DNA of 64,000 nt, from the NCBI GenBank assembly GCA_021613335.1, contig JAJTWR010000473.1:198501-262500 (forward strand). The letters are read 5' to 3'. Below are positions 1 through 14,285 of this stretch, in pieces. This DNA is from Whitmania pigra (taxonomy: Eukaryota > Annelida > Clitellata > Hirudinida > Haemopidae). The notes beneath the pieces were generated by a model that searched no databases, was not told the DNA's origin, and saw nothing but the letters and a program-made list of their open reading frames with translations. Position numbers and translations under genes: made by a program. Position 1 is the first letter of the stretch; each line of letters opens with the position of its first letter.

Positions 1-1837
1 GACTCTCAATTTTGTTACATGTATATTTTTGTAAAATAGTTATTTTCTGCCGATGAAACTAGGTCTTCGCATGAAATTCGGACTCATCTGAAAAATGAAA
101 ATTCAGCACTTTTTTAAAACAACATTAAAAAAAATTTTGAAAACAGCTAGATTATTTGTTCAAAAAAACATCAAAAAAGTAAAATGATACAATTTTCTTT
201 GATTTAGCGTAACATAATAACATAATTGATAACACAGCATAACAATTATTTATAGTGGTTAAGAAAACCTGGATCTGTGTAATAACCACTCTTTAGCACA
301 ACAATCGTCTGCTTGTTTCAACCCGGCAATCCATCATAAAATGATTAACATTAACTGCCATTTTGCAGTGAAACTCACATGTTTGACATGTTTCATGATC
401 TCCTCGAAATCGTTCTGAGATCGTTTCAGATTCGAATAGTTAAGATGGCGATCGGCAGAAAACACTGGAAATAAAATGGAGATTTATAATCGTTTAATCA
501 TTTATTTATTTTATTTATTCATTTGCCTATGCATTTTTTTTTCCATTTTTCATAGGTTATTTCAAACAAATTGGACAATGCGCAGCAAAAAAGGAAAGAG
601 ATGAATATTAATTCACAGCATCTGCACCACTTTAAGACAGATGGTGGTCAATTGTTAGATATTGCTACAAATTAATTTAATGTGAAAGCTGTCTAATGTT
701 GATAATAAATAATAATTACTTAAATAGAAGTAATACTTTTAAGCATAAAATATTTAAACATATAAAAGACAGACACACAGACTTCAGAAATCTAGAAGTT
801 GTAATCTGTAAAGTTTAATTTATAGAAAAATTTACAAAAAAAATTTATACATAATTTGCAATTGACATAGATGTAATTTATATTTATTATAATTATTTTA
901 TTAATTACAAAAATAATTTACAAAATAAAATAACAACTTATAAAGTTTATAAAATGAAATCAAAAAGTATAAAACTACACAGAAGTTTTGCAAAATAAAT
1001 ACCAAATAAAGAGTCTAAAATCTCAACATTTGTTGAGGATCATGTTGGTCACATGTCTGAGAGATCCGATTGGTGTTGCCAAAGTGAGAGGGGGGAATTG
1101 TTGATCATCAGAGGCTCCTCAACAACTTATATAGCGCTCTTTTCCCCAACAGATGACGATGCAAGTTTTTATTCGGAAAATTCTTAATAATAATAATAAT
1201 AACAAAAGTAATCATAACTAAAAGTAATTCTCTGTAAAACACGTATGAGGAATGCCAAAATTCTTAAAGTTTCAAACCAAAAATAAAATTACAAAATAAT
1301 GAAATTGCAAATATTTTGTGTTAATCTAAAGATTATAATTTGTTTTTCTTGGCATAAAAATGTTACTTAGAAAATTAGAATTCTCGTTGGGTCTTGTTTT
1401 GCCATCAGAAGATTAAAAGATACGAGTCATTGAAATAATAATATAAGAGAATGAGATTTGATTTCTTTGATCTGGCTAATTAATAATTATTTATAATAAT
1501 CTATTCAGTTTTTTTTTTAAATATTATATTTTATTGTCGTTGCATCAAAATATTTTTGAATAATATTTGTAAAATATTAATTTCACATTTTATTCACTAA
1601 TAACACAAATAATCTTATGGCGAAGATAATAAATACCACAGATATATATTTATTTTTATCATTATTATTATTATTATCATCATATTTGAATAGTTAATGT
1701 TAAATATTATTTATTGAGAATTAGTGAGTTAAAAAACCATTAATGTTGCACATGGCAACAGCAATTAATTTCATTCCAAATTCATTCATTCATTCATTCA
1801 GAAGCGAAGAGTCAGTTACAACAATGGATTCATCACT
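1..1837. other. AT-rich intergenic stretch
   Basis: No convincing coding exon is visible. The only structure I can point to is a 10-base inverted repeat (arms at 1030-1039 and 1116-1125, TTGTTGAGGA and its complement) around a GC-richer patch that ends in a TATATAG sequence near 1129-1135. A short run of ATTC tetranucleotides occurs near 1780-1800. Confidence 0.5.
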
Positions 1838-2350
1838 CAATTGAACCCGCTTATCTCGACTTCGGTTAACTCGACAATTACATTAATATTCATGATTTTG
1901 AAATAGAACTGCCAGAATCCATCTTTGTCTTATCATTTTCTCATCGCTTAAGTCGACTCATTTATGTCACCGAATCCAACTCACTCTTGTTGAATTTTTC
2001 TGACTGCTTTCATTCTGGCTATTCTGTTTATTTTCTTTTTCGCTTTAAAAATGTCTGAGGTGTTAAGAGAAAACTGGATAATCAGTCAATAGAGAGGAAG
2101 CATGAAATCAAACTGCAGCTAGAAACAAAAAAAGAAACAGAACCAGCAGACCTTAGTCGTCATCATGGCATTCCAACAAACACCATTTCAGAATGGAAAA
2201 CGGAGGTCGACGTGATAAAGCAAATGTACTAGAAGTCTGTCTCCGATCCAGCAAGAAAAAAACTTGAAATGGCCGAACACAAAGGTGTCGACGATGCAGA
2301 GTTTCAACGGCCAACGGTCTACAAATTCGAGAGCAAGAAACCTTGTGATT
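1838..2350 (+). mobile_element. pogo/Tigger-type DNA transposon relic
   Basis: A transposase fragment can be read from 2065 to about 2350. It opens with KRKLDNQSIERKHEIKLQLE and continues to LSRHHGIPTNTISEWK, which matches the CENP-B/pogo N-terminal helix-turn-helix pattern (an EKxEII-like helix, then FGIPxSTxSxW). An in-frame TAG at 2230-2232 interrupts it, and the reading continues afterwards with RKKLEMAEHKGVDDAEFQ, which resembles the linker into the second helix-turn-helix. About 200 bases upstream (1840-1880) the repeated motif CTTATCTCGAC/GTTAACTCGAC looks like the subterminal repeats of this superfamily, and TTATCTCGAG recurs at about 2568. No DDE domain follows, so this is an internally deleted, dead copy. 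The exact ends are not defined. Confidence 0.65.
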
Positions 2351-3530
2351 CTTATTCCTTGGGAATTGGTGTAAACATGTCGTTTGTTGTTAACAATGCA
2401 AACATGTTTGTATTATCAATATCAAATGTCAATTGATGCTGTGTAAAAAAGTTAAAATTATGTCCAAGTAAATTCTTATTTATTACATTATGCATTATGT
2501 ATAATAAAGAAATTTCAAGCACATGTTAATAGACAGCCGCCATCTTGATTTCTGTTATGTCCATCACCGGTTATCTCGAGGCTTGTCGCAAACCCAATGT
2601 ACTTCAATAATTTTTTTATTATTTCAAATAAAAAAAAATAATTGTCACACAAATTTATTTAATTACACAAGAATGGATCATGAATCCATATTCTTACAAT
2701 TTGGATAATGTCCGACGATGAAGCGCTGAAGATCTTGCAGAACTGCATACAAATCATACAAATGCCATTTGAAAACAAGACTTTGGAGGAGAATTGGTGC
2801 TCTGTTTGTATTTCACTTTGTTGCAACAGTCTTCTTTCTTATCATTTTTTCTTGCTTTTTATGTCATTCGAAAGTAAATAAGTTTATTTTTTAAAATAAT
2901 TTTAAGTAAATAATTGTTCAAATGTTGCTCATATTCATTATAAGTTGTTCTTATGAGATATTACTAATGTTACTTTTGTAGGGGGTTTAAGAACATGCTA
3001 AAAGTTATCTAGGGATACAGTGCTTAGAAAAGGCTGGGAACCCCTGCACTAGATAATAGATAAAGACAAGGACTTCATCTAATGATGGTTTGTCGATGCT
3101 GAAGGGTAACCGCCTCAATTGTTTAATTTCAAAGGTTAATCTGAAGCTAAATATTCGATACAAAATTGATTAAGATTTAGAGTTCTTTCATAGTTTTTCT
3201 TGCAAAATGTTTTTGATAAATTGAATTTAATTTGAATTTCCTTTAGAAATTGAATTTAATTTGAATGTCCGTTTAAAAATTATAAAAATGAAATTTTCTT
3301 AAATTTTTTTTATAAGATTTGTACAAATATTAAAATCATATTTATTATTATTAAATCATTTTTATTATTATTATTACAGTTATTAACGTTGTTATTGTTG
3401 CTGCTGTTTTTTGCATCATCATCATTATTAATATTTCATTGTCAGAACCTGCCAAATCAGAGACTAGCTAATGGGATGAGGGCCCTTGTAATCACAAACA
3501 AAAATCAAATTCCATTAAACAGTCATAATG
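2351..3530. other. AT-rich intergenic DNA with a possible hAT terminus
   Basis: No gene is seen. The sequence at 3031-3046, AGGCTGGGAACCCCTG, is the complement of the CAGGGGTTCCCAGCC-type terminal repeat found in hAT/Charlie elements, and so may be the right end of a degraded element. No matching left end was located. Confidence 0.35.
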
Positions 3531-3540
3531 AATCAAAAAA

Positions 3541-3700
3541 CTGACAAAACACACACAACAAAACACACGGACACGAGACACACACACACAACAAACCACA
3601 CGCACACACGAGACACACACACAACAAAACACACGCACACACGAGACACACACACACAACAAAACACACGCACACACGAGACACACACACACATCATAAC
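3541..3700. repeat. CA-rich minisatellite, unit about 33-35 bp
   Basis: About four copies of a unit built from CACACG, CACACGAGACACACACA and CAACAAAA follow one another. Open frames read through it on both strands only because the period is divisible by three or nearly so; they are not genes. Confidence 0.85.
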
Positions 3701-3809
3701 AAACGCTCAAAGCGGATACTCAAATGACTCGACACACAAGAAGCAACAACTGCCACGTTACTACACATCGAAACAAAAACTATCATCATCATCATCATCA
3801 CAAAATTAA

Positions 3810-5590
3810 CTTTAAATTAGCATTCTAAAAATTGCAAAATCTAATTAATTCAAATTTAAAATAATTTTTATTTTATTTTAATAAAATAAAAAATTTATTT
3901 TATTTTTATTTTAATTTTTATTTTAATAAAATAAAAAATGTTTTTTTTCTTTCTTAATTTTATTCCCATTTCGAAAGACTTAATTGAAATCTACTTCTGA
4001 ATGGAATTGAAGAAATCTTAATGCATGAGGGAATGATCTTCATAAGTTCAAAAATGTTTTTTTCTCAAAGTTTTCTAACATTTCTGGAAAATGTAAATTC
4101 AAATTAATTCAAAATAGAGGTATTTTTGAGGCGTCAAATTTCTTTGAAAGACTTTCAAGCATTTCTCGTCGAAAATCATCCATGCGTGAACCAAGAAAAT
4201 CCCGATTGGTATAAATTTATCAATTGAGTGAACTTATGAAGGAATAAATAACTGAGTCAATGAATCACGAATAGATCTAACAAATTTTAAAAAATTAATG
4301 ATGACGATTACAAAAAAATATTGATAATAATTTTGATAAAATTATAATAATTAATGTAGATTAATATTTCTTAATTGATATTTTAATTCTTTCATGTAAA
4401 TTTAAAAGATAAATTGTTTTCATAATTAATCCTAAATTAAACAAATTATTGTAACATTTAGATAATCCATTTTTATTCAAACATTTTAAAAATAAAAAAT
4501 TAGTCATTTTAAAAATTGTCAGCCGATTATTCACATTTTGAATAAATTAATGATCAATTTCTATTAATTACTATTTTGCTTAATTATTATTTAAATAAAC
4601 AAATCCAGTATATCAAAAACTGTTACTTTTATCGCCCACTCCACGCTTGAATGGCCTGAGAGGTGATTCTCTTTCTTGGCCATCTAATCAATTTTTATCA
4701 ATTCATCATTCAATTATTTTTTTTAAAATAATATATCAATTTAATTTGGTTATTTACGAATATAATTTTCTCATAAAAAAATTTAACATAATATAAAACT
4801 GCCTTTTCTAAATTAGTTTATAAATTATTAATTATGATAATTTTAATTTATATAAACAATTAAACATATTACAAACAATCATCACATTTATAAAGCTCCA
4901 TGAGCTTTAAATGAGCTTAAATGAACAATAACATTTGTTCATTAAAAATGTATTAGATGTGAAATTGATTCATTATTAATAATATATTATTAAATGCAAT
5001 TCCATTTCAATTCGTTAAGCGGTATTTGCGCATATTTTATAAAATTGTTATCATCATCATCACCATATTATAGTTATTATTAATATCATTATAATTAATT
5101 GAATACAATAAACATTTATGATTGACACAAAAGTATTTAGATTTAAAAGATTACATTATTTTCTGTTTAACAAAATTTCATAATTGATATTAATGATTAA
5201 ATATTATTATAGTACATAACACAAAAATTAATTTAAAATTACGATTCAATGTGTAAACATTTGTTTTGTAAAAACACATTTATCTCCATCAATTCGAAAG
5301 CATTGATTAGTCACTCGAAAATAAAATATTTTCTGCTGGATCTTCAAATAATAATTAAATTAAATTAATAATAACAATAATAATATTACATTATAATAAT
5401 AATATTATAATTTTAATAATAATAATATGGTATAACAATAATAATATGAAGAAGAATAAGAAAAAAGTAGAATATAACAAAAACATTAATACTGCATTAA
5501 ATGATGGATTATTTAAAATCATTGATATTACTTGATTATAAATCCATACCATAGGAGATAAATAATAATTGATAAATAAACTAAATGAAC
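3810..5590. other. AT-rich intergenic DNA
   Basis: Very low GC with many short TTTATTTT and AATAATAAT runs. One small GC-richer patch at about 4630-4680 could hide a minus-strand exon of the gene starting at 5799, because an acceptor-like CTCTCAG is present on that strand, but the reading is not distinctive and I do not call it. Confidence 0.5.
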
Positions 5591-5594
5591 TCAC

Positions 5595-5799
5595 CGACAT
5601 AACGATATTCCTTTCCAGAATTCCTTGCATCTTCAGCATCTGAATCGCCATCCAGGAATTCCAGAGATCCAGCAGTCTGACCTTTCTTCCCATAGTTGAA
5701 GATGGAGGACGAACTGACGGTCATCGTCATCATCACCATCACCATCATCATCATCATCGTCGTCGTCATGAGGAGCGTGACACGACTGAAGGAGATCAT
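5595..5799 (-). CDS. first coding exon of a putative small secreted protein
   Basis: The exon starts at an ATG at 5799 and reads 68 codons to a strong splice donor (GTCG then GTGAGT, intron beginning at 5594). Residues 1-30 are hydrophobic and methionine-rich (TTTMMMMMVMVMMTMTV), encoded by a GAT/CAT-type trinucleotide run, and would act as a signal peptide. What follows is hydrophilic and acidic (EFLDGDSDAEDARNSGKEYRY) and contains a Gly-Lys-Lys (FNYGKK) that could be an amidation and cleavage site. A TATAAAAG box lies about 45-55 bases upstream of the ATG on the same strand. Taken together (TATA, short leader, signal peptide, donor) this looks like a neuropeptide or other secreted precursor, but I do not recognise it and found no certain second exon. 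A chance open frame in a repeat-derived stretch remains possible. Confidence 0.45.
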
Positions 5800-5847
5800 T
5801 TCTTCAGTCGATTGTCATTTGACATGCGCTCTTCAGGCTTATGATGA

Positions 5848-5855
5848 CTTTTATA
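5848..5855 (-). promoter_or_regulatory. TATA box (TATAAAAG) of the 5.8 kb gene
   Basis: The minus strand reads TATAAAAG here, which predicts transcription start near 5820, about 20 bases before the ATG at 5799. A second TATATAG lies further up near 5926-5934 in a GCGC-flanked palindromic setting. The same octamer stands ahead of the FMRFamide gene at 41269. Confidence 0.5.
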
Positions 5856-6117
5856 TTCTGTGTTCGTCTGTTTGCCATTTTGCACGGGCGGGTTAAAGTA
5901 TGCGGTAGGATGGACTCGGCGCTATATAATGCGCCTGGGTTTGGTTTTCCTGGGATTTTTAAATAATTTAAGTTATTATTAACATCATTATTGTTATTTA
6001 ACTTCTTCGGTTAATGATTTGTTTATTATTTCGTGTTTGAAAGTGATTTAAAACAAAATAAAGTTAAGTATTTCCGATTGACAACTGTTGCAGCCGTTTG
6101 AAATGATTGGCATCTAC

Positions 6118-6535
<418 letters not shown>

Positions 6536-6805
6536 TACTATGACGACGATGATGGCGAGGAAGACAATGGCCTTGCAACAAAACAGCCCCCCACATCTCA
6601 CCATTCAAAACTCGGAATAGCTCTTTTAAAAAAATTACATAAAAATAAATATAAATAACTACTTCTTCACACAAAAAAATAAAAAATAAAACGAAAACAA
6701 AACTCGAAACTCTCAACTTTGTATTTCATTCAACCCTGAAAATCAATGAAGCATCATGAATCCTATTTGCCTTTTCGAACGCTGATATCCGCTGACATCG
6801 AACTT

Positions 6806-8430
<1,625 letters not shown>

Positions 8431-9407
8431 CTGTGACTTCAACGAAGACCAATTGGGGCAGAACATTTTAAAATAGATTTATTTTAAAAAAGGTGTCATT
8501 ATTATATTTGTCTGTTACGACAATATAATTAATACTAAAAAATGTTTAATATTTTTACCATTAGAATAATATGCATTGTGTTAATAATTATTGTAATGTT
8601 TCTTCAAAGTTGTGTCATGAATTAGTATTAACTAAAGTAAAATACCGTATAAAATAATTTTTTAATCAGGCATCTCAAATTCTAAAATGGGACAAGTCCG
8701 TTCATTTCGACGCTACTGCAACGTTGTAATAAGGCAATCAGTGATGAGTAATATTTCAAATCGAATTATTTGAAATCGCGAAATGAAATCGTTTTCGGGA
8801 TTTTTTAAATTTTGATTTGAAATCCTTATTTTTTTTTGTGGGATTTTAAGCATTATTTTAGTTCCTTTTTTTTTAAGATTGAAAATGTGTTCTCATCTGA
8901 AGATCTCTTAATTATTTTTAAATATGTAAATTAAACATTTACGAATAAATATTCTTTTCCATGGCATTTTATCAACTCTCCCACTTTATTTTAAGCACGT
9001 TAAAATGGAGGTTTTTAAATTAGTCTCACTATTGAGTCGTGTGTATAGATTTTTTAAGTTTTAATATTTATGTTGGTCAAATTGTCATGCGAATAATTAT
9101 CCGGTCACGATTGCATATATGTTTGTGACCTATTTAAGATCTCGATTGACGAGCATAGAATGTTTACTCTGCTACATTTTTGGTTATTCTCGTCTTTTCT
9201 ACATTTTCCAAATCTATTCCAGCATTTCGAAAGGACCTTTATCTCACCGTCACTAGGACTCGACAGGTGACCCCGTGGAATGTCGTAAATCATTAAAAGA
9301 AATTTTGACACCTTTTAAAATGCGAACGTCTATTCCATGTTAAAAATTCAATTTATGACAAAGTCTTTTATTCGATGGAATAAAATCGTCAGGTATTACT
9401 TATGGAA

Positions 9408-9460
9408 GCTCTTGAGAGAGGATGGGATTTGAACCCCTGATGGAGTCTACCGACGACTGG
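9408..9460 (-). mobile_element. tRNA-derived SINE-like fragment (deleted copy)
   Basis: On the minus strand the box-B-like sequence GGGGTTCAAATCCCATCC is present. In the second duplication copy (14208-14280) the element keeps about 30 further bases, including the box-A side. Here that stretch is missing between two GTC trinucleotides, so this copy suffered a small deletion after, or during, duplication. Confidence 0.5.
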
Positions 9461-10770
9461 TATTACTTCGTGACAAACTCATAATAATTCATTTTAATAA
9501 ACAAAATCGTCCGGTACTTGGGGCACCTTTGTGTTATAATCTCGCTGCTCATAAAATACTAATACTTAAAAAACAGTAGTCGCTGATTATAAATTACTAA
9601 TTCTTAAGAAACAGTAATGTTTCCACATTCTATGGCAATCGTCTCTATGAATGCCATTTAGAACTGATTTCACTATCACTCGGAAAGTGATACTGAAAAA
9701 GACTTGGACTGAAAGGTGGTCCATCCACCCATCCATCCACTCCAAGTTTACCATGCTTTCCAGAAAGAAAGGGTCATCCGAGACACCTATACGTTTCTTA
9801 TACTTGTCCTCTTGTTTTCTCAGTTTTTCCCAAGAGAAAACCCTCGTAAATTTTAAGAGGTGACCTGCTTCCTTCTATCCTAAAGTCAAGTGACCCAAGA
9901 AGTCTGAAATTTTCTTGAGACTTTGATTAAGGTTGATTAACAAAGGTAGGTAATGAAACAATAGCAAACACAAGCTTTATATGTGCAAAATCTTGATGAT
10001 GGAATTGCAAACATATAACAGCATTCATCACTGAATTTGCATGCTAGCATTCCAAATAGTCTTAAGAAGTTGAAGATAAGCAGAAAATTACACTTTTAAT
10101 ACGTTAGAAAGTTTCATATCTAAACATATATTTTGTACGTCGGCCCCAGCCCCTTACAAAATATGTGACTACGAAATGGTCAATCCCTAACTGTCATCGA
10201 TTTGCCGTTTTTAAATTTAACGACGAGGGGAGTATGCAAACGGCCTTTTAATTATACAAACTCATGGGGCTCAAACATTCAAAAAGGTGTTTTATTTCTT
10301 CAAAAAAGTTAAAAATTTCTTGTCCCAGAGTAAACTTGCAAAAAATGTAACAGGCTGAACAACCGCAGAAACTGCTCGTACAGAATTTGGAATCAGGGAA
10401 TGGCATGTGCAATGCACATTGTGCATGGCTCTTTAGGGATGGTTTCAGATATGCGCAAATGCGACAAGTGTTTATTTAGATTTACAACTTCGTTGTAATT
10501 AAACATCTTGTAATTGAATTTATTATTAAACTGTTTAATTAAAATTCTATTATTAATTTATTTACAGCTAGACCAACTTTTACTGAATTTAATTAAAAAA
10601 TAATTAAATTTTATTTTAATATTCAGAATCTTTTTCGCTTCGGATTTATAAGGTCGTTCAAAAAAATATAAAAAAAGTAACAAGTCAAATTGTGGTCATT
10701 TGGTCAGAGCCTGCATTGTCTAGATTGAATCTCAAATCATTTTGGTAAATCATCCAACATAAAAACCGAA

Positions 10771-12690
10771 ATGGGTTTCAGTAACATTGAGATGTTCTTC
10801 GAGACTTATCACATACTCAACGACACGAAAGTTGTTGAATGCAGGACGATGTCCACTGTCGTCAACAAATGGACGAATGTTCAATACACGCTCACAACTC
10901 TCCCATTGTATCCCGAATATAAATTCGCTAAGGCTAATCAAGAGTTGGGCGTGTTGGCGATCTGTTTTCTTCTCACGCAAACCTTGTACATCTTGAGGAT
11001 TACTACTACGAAGGAAATTACGTAACATCATCACGGAAAAGTTGAGTTATGGATCGTTGAGAGATTATTTACTGCTCAATGGGCCTGTTTCTGAGCAATT
11101 GGCTGCAAGAGTCATAAAAGGAATAGCAGGTGGCTTGCATCATCTCCACCAATGCAATATTGCCCACAGAAACTTGAAATTAGAAAATATTTGTTGTTGC
11201 GACGACGAGAAATTTCCTGTGAAACTGAGTGGATTTGAAATGGCGGTGAGGAGTGATGAACAACTTCTAGAAAATAACGACGACATGCTGTCAAACTTCC
11301 TAACAACTCCTTCATACGTGGCTCCCGAGGTTGCCAAGCAGTTCTTCAATATCAATGGTTTCTATAGCAAGCAATGCGACATGTGGAATTTGGGAGCAAT
11401 CATGTTCGAAATTCTTAGTGGATCGAAGCCATATACAAACTCTGGAAATTGTCCATGTTGTACCAACGATTCTTGCATCGTCTGCTTGAGCACGATCTTT
11501 GCCGAAATCATGGGAGGAAATCCTGATATGCCGATTACATGGTACTACATTTCCCCTGAAGGCAGGGACCTCATTTCAAAGTTGCTAGAAAAAGATCCAG
11601 TAAAACGCTACACTCCGGAAAAAGTCTTGCAGCATCCTTGGATCAAGAAATATGGAAAGACATTCGAAGAGACGTATACAGAAACGGTATATGACATCAC
11701 AGAGCAACCCACAATTAAACCAACCGCTCTCGAAAATACTCTAGATATAACATTGACGTATGAAACAGACGATATACAGTCGGACAGCCCGAATGACGCT
11801 TTCAACTTAAAATACCAACTCACAGAGGAGATCCTTGGCACAGGTATGACTGGTGGCATTAAAACAGTCGTCAACAAATTCACGAAGCGCCAATACGCTT
11901 TGAAAACCAATGACATGAAAGACTTGAAAGGAATCGAAAATGCCAAAGTAGAATTGGATATATTGTCACTGGTAGTAGGTCATCCGAACTTTGTACAGAT
12001 GGAAGATTATTATTTTGAAGATTCCCATTGCACATAGTCATGGAAAAACTAAACCATGGATCGCTGTTTGATCTTCTTGGGGTCGACGGATTACTGGAAG
12101 AGAAGGACACAGCAAATGTTATAAGAGACATAGCAGCGGCTTTGAAATATCTTCACCAATTCGACATAGCACACAGGGATGTGAAAAAAGAAAATATCAT
12201 GTGTTCAAGTGAGAATATATTTCCTGTCAAGCTCATTGACTTCGGATTAGCAATGGGAGCATCGAGGAAACCGTGTTGTAATGATCATGGAAATGATATT
12301 TTCAATTCATGTGTGGGAACTCCATCGTACATGGCTCCAGAACTTGCTGAGTCATACTTTGGTAGCGACAATCATTCGACTAAAATGTGTGACATGTGGA
12401 GTTTAGGTGTTCTTTTATTCGAAATGATCTATGGAGAGTTGCCATTTGCACCAAGTGGTAAGTGTGATTGCCCCTATCAAAATTGCAATGACTGTCTTGC
12501 TTCAATTTTCAAATCTATTGTGGAAGAGAAATACCGTGTGAGCAGTGAATACGAAAATTTCGTGTCAGAAGGAGCGAAAGACCTGATTTCGAAACTTTTG
12601 GAAAAGAATCCAAAGAAGCGGCTAACAGCTGGTCAAGTTTTGAATCATCCTTGGATCCTGGAACATGTGGACTTCACAGAATCCGATTAA
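10771..12690 (+). CDS. MNK-like pseudokinase-kinase protein, copy 1 (with apparent frameshifts)
   Basis: Intronless gene of about 639 codons with two kinase domains in tandem. Domain 1 (residues about 8-295) has lost its catalytic residues: Thr at the VAIK lysine, HRN instead of HRD, SGF instead of DFG, and a degenerate glycine loop. It keeps the APE motif and the HPWI end. Domain 2 (about 355-635) keeps GTGMTG, YALK, HRDVKKEN, DFG and APE and so should be active. Both domains carry a short cysteine-rich insert after the PF/PY (C-x-C-x4-C-x2-C in domain 2) at the place where MNK1/2 bind zinc, and both share CDMW(S/N)LG and AKDLISKLLEK with MNK/MAPKAPK kinases. MNKs normally have DFD; here domain 2 has DFG. 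Relative to copy 2 this copy has an extra TT near 10975, lacks one A near 11025 and lacks one T near 12029. These break the frame twice but net to zero. All are homopolymer-length changes. A stress- or MAPK-linked Ser/Thr kinase role is inference. Confidence 0.75.
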
Positions 12691-12944
12691 AACTAATTCA
12701 ATAAGTGCTTGCGATTTTATTTAATTAATATATCACTTGTGGCTTTTCAATAAACGTGCTATTTATGAAGATCGATTTAATAAAATGATTTAATTCAAAG
12801 CTATCACTAGTAGTGAATTTGTGAAGAATAGAGGTGTTTAGGTCACTGAACATCAACCTCGATAAGGGCTTTTACCAGGAAATTATTTCGGGAGGAGGTG
12901 GGAGATGGGTTGAAATTTTTTTATTTTTCTAAGCTATAATACAA

Positions 12945-13015
12945 TTTCTTATTTGTAAAATCACATTATAATACAATTTCTTATTTGTAAAATCACATTA
13001 TAATACAATTTCTTA
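12945..13015. repeat. 32-bp tandem repeat, 2.3 copies
   Basis: The unit AATACAATTTCTTATTTGTA plus AAATCACATTAT is repeated directly just downstream of kinase copy 1. Copy 2 has only a single related unit at about 17705. Confidence 0.8.
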
Positions 13016-13357
13016 CAATAACTTTTGGACGACAAAGAAAAAATGCAAAAAATAACTTTTACTTGAGATTTTTATCCAATTATATAATGTAGAGAATTCA
13101 AAGTGAAATTAAATTATTTTTAAAAATGAATTTGGTCGGAAATGTACTTTCCAAAATACGGGTTTTGGTAATTGCCTGCTGATTGTGAACAGAACGCCGC
13201 GCCAATCCAACGGTTTTGAATTTGTTTCGAAATTTTGAAATTATTTCGGATTGATCTTACTAATACGTGATGATACCCCATCTGGAATACTACATTCAAG
13301 TAAGGAATCCCCACTTGAATAAGGATATTTAAACTTTGGAAAAAGAGAAAAGTAACA

Positions 13358-13604
13358 AGGATGGTTAGGTAAAATTGCGATGACTGTCTTGCTTCACTCT
13401 TCAAATCCCTTGTGGGTAAGAGATACTGTGTGAGCAGTGAATACGAAGATTTCGTGTCAGAAGGAGCGAAAGACCTGATTTCGAAACTTTTGGAGAAGAA
13501 CCCAAAGAAGCGGCTCACAGATGAACAGTCATCGTGTATTGTGTCTGTTAACAGCTTGCAAAAGTCCGAACGTCTTCACGTTGAAATAAAATCCTTTGTG
13601 TGAT
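13358..13604 (+). pseudogene. relic third copy of the MNK-like kinase (C-terminal fragment)
   Basis: A stretch of about 150 bases encodes the end of the kinase C-lobe: the Cys-Asn-Asp-Cys of the insert, then VSSEYEDFVSEGAKDLISKL and LEKNPKKRLTDEQ. It differs from the corresponding part of copies 1 and 2 by several substitutions, so it is older than their split. It then runs into unrelated sequence (about 13527-13590) that is found again at 18048-18108. With neither the start nor the catalytic core present, it cannot be a functional kinase. Confidence 0.85.
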
Positions 13605-14207
13605 TTTTTATTTTGATTTGAAATCCTTGTTTTTTTTTGTGGGATTTTAAGCATTATTTTAGTTCCTTTTTTTTTAAGATTGAAAATTTGTTCTCATCTA
13701 AAGATCTCTTAATTATTTTAAAATATTTAAATTAAACATATAAATATTCTTTTCCATTACATTTTATCAACACTTTATTTTAAGCACATTAAATGGAAGT
13801 TTTTAAATTAGTCTCACTATTGAGTCGTGTCTAGAGATCTTTTAAGCTTTAATATTTATGTTGGACGAATTGTCCTGCGAGTAATTATCCGGTCACGATT
13901 GCATATATGCTTGTGACCTATTTATGATCTCGATTGACGAGCATAGAATGTTCACTCTGCTACATTTTTGGTTATTCTCGTCTTTTCTGCATTTTCCAAA
14001 TCTATTTCCAGCATTTCGAAATCCTCTTTATCTCACCGTCACTAGGACTCGACAGGTGACCCCGTGGAATATCGTAAATAATTTAAAAGAAATTTTGACA
14101 CCTTTTAAAATGCGAACGTCTATTCCATGTTAAAAATTCAATTTATGACAAAGTCTTTTATTCGATGGAATAAAATCGTCAGGTATTAACTATGGAAGCT
14201 CTTGAGA

Positions 14208-14285
14208 GAGGATGGGATTTGAACCCCTGATGGAGTCACATCGAGGCCAAAGTTTTGCCCATCGGTCTACCGACGACTGGTATTA
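14208..14285 (-). mobile_element. tRNA-derived SINE-like element
   Basis: The minus strand has a box-A-like GTCGGTAGACCGATGGGC and, about 45 bases on, a box-B-like GGGGTTCAAATCCC, the spacing of a tRNA-type internal promoter. It lies in the shared flank of the duplicated unit. No intact tRNA cloverleaf could be drawn, so I call it SINE-like and not a tRNA gene. Confidence 0.5.

Noticed and set aside
9651..9863. 70-codon frame (also at 14435-14641) conserved between the duplicate flanks
   Set aside because: It is conserved only because the whole flank is duplicated; the other copy has an indel (AAATTTT/AAATTT) changing its end, and the composition is not protein-like.
10750..12131. Minus-strand frames opposite the kinase genes
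   Set aside because: Shadows of the plus-strand kinase; mirrored in copy 2 and without own features.
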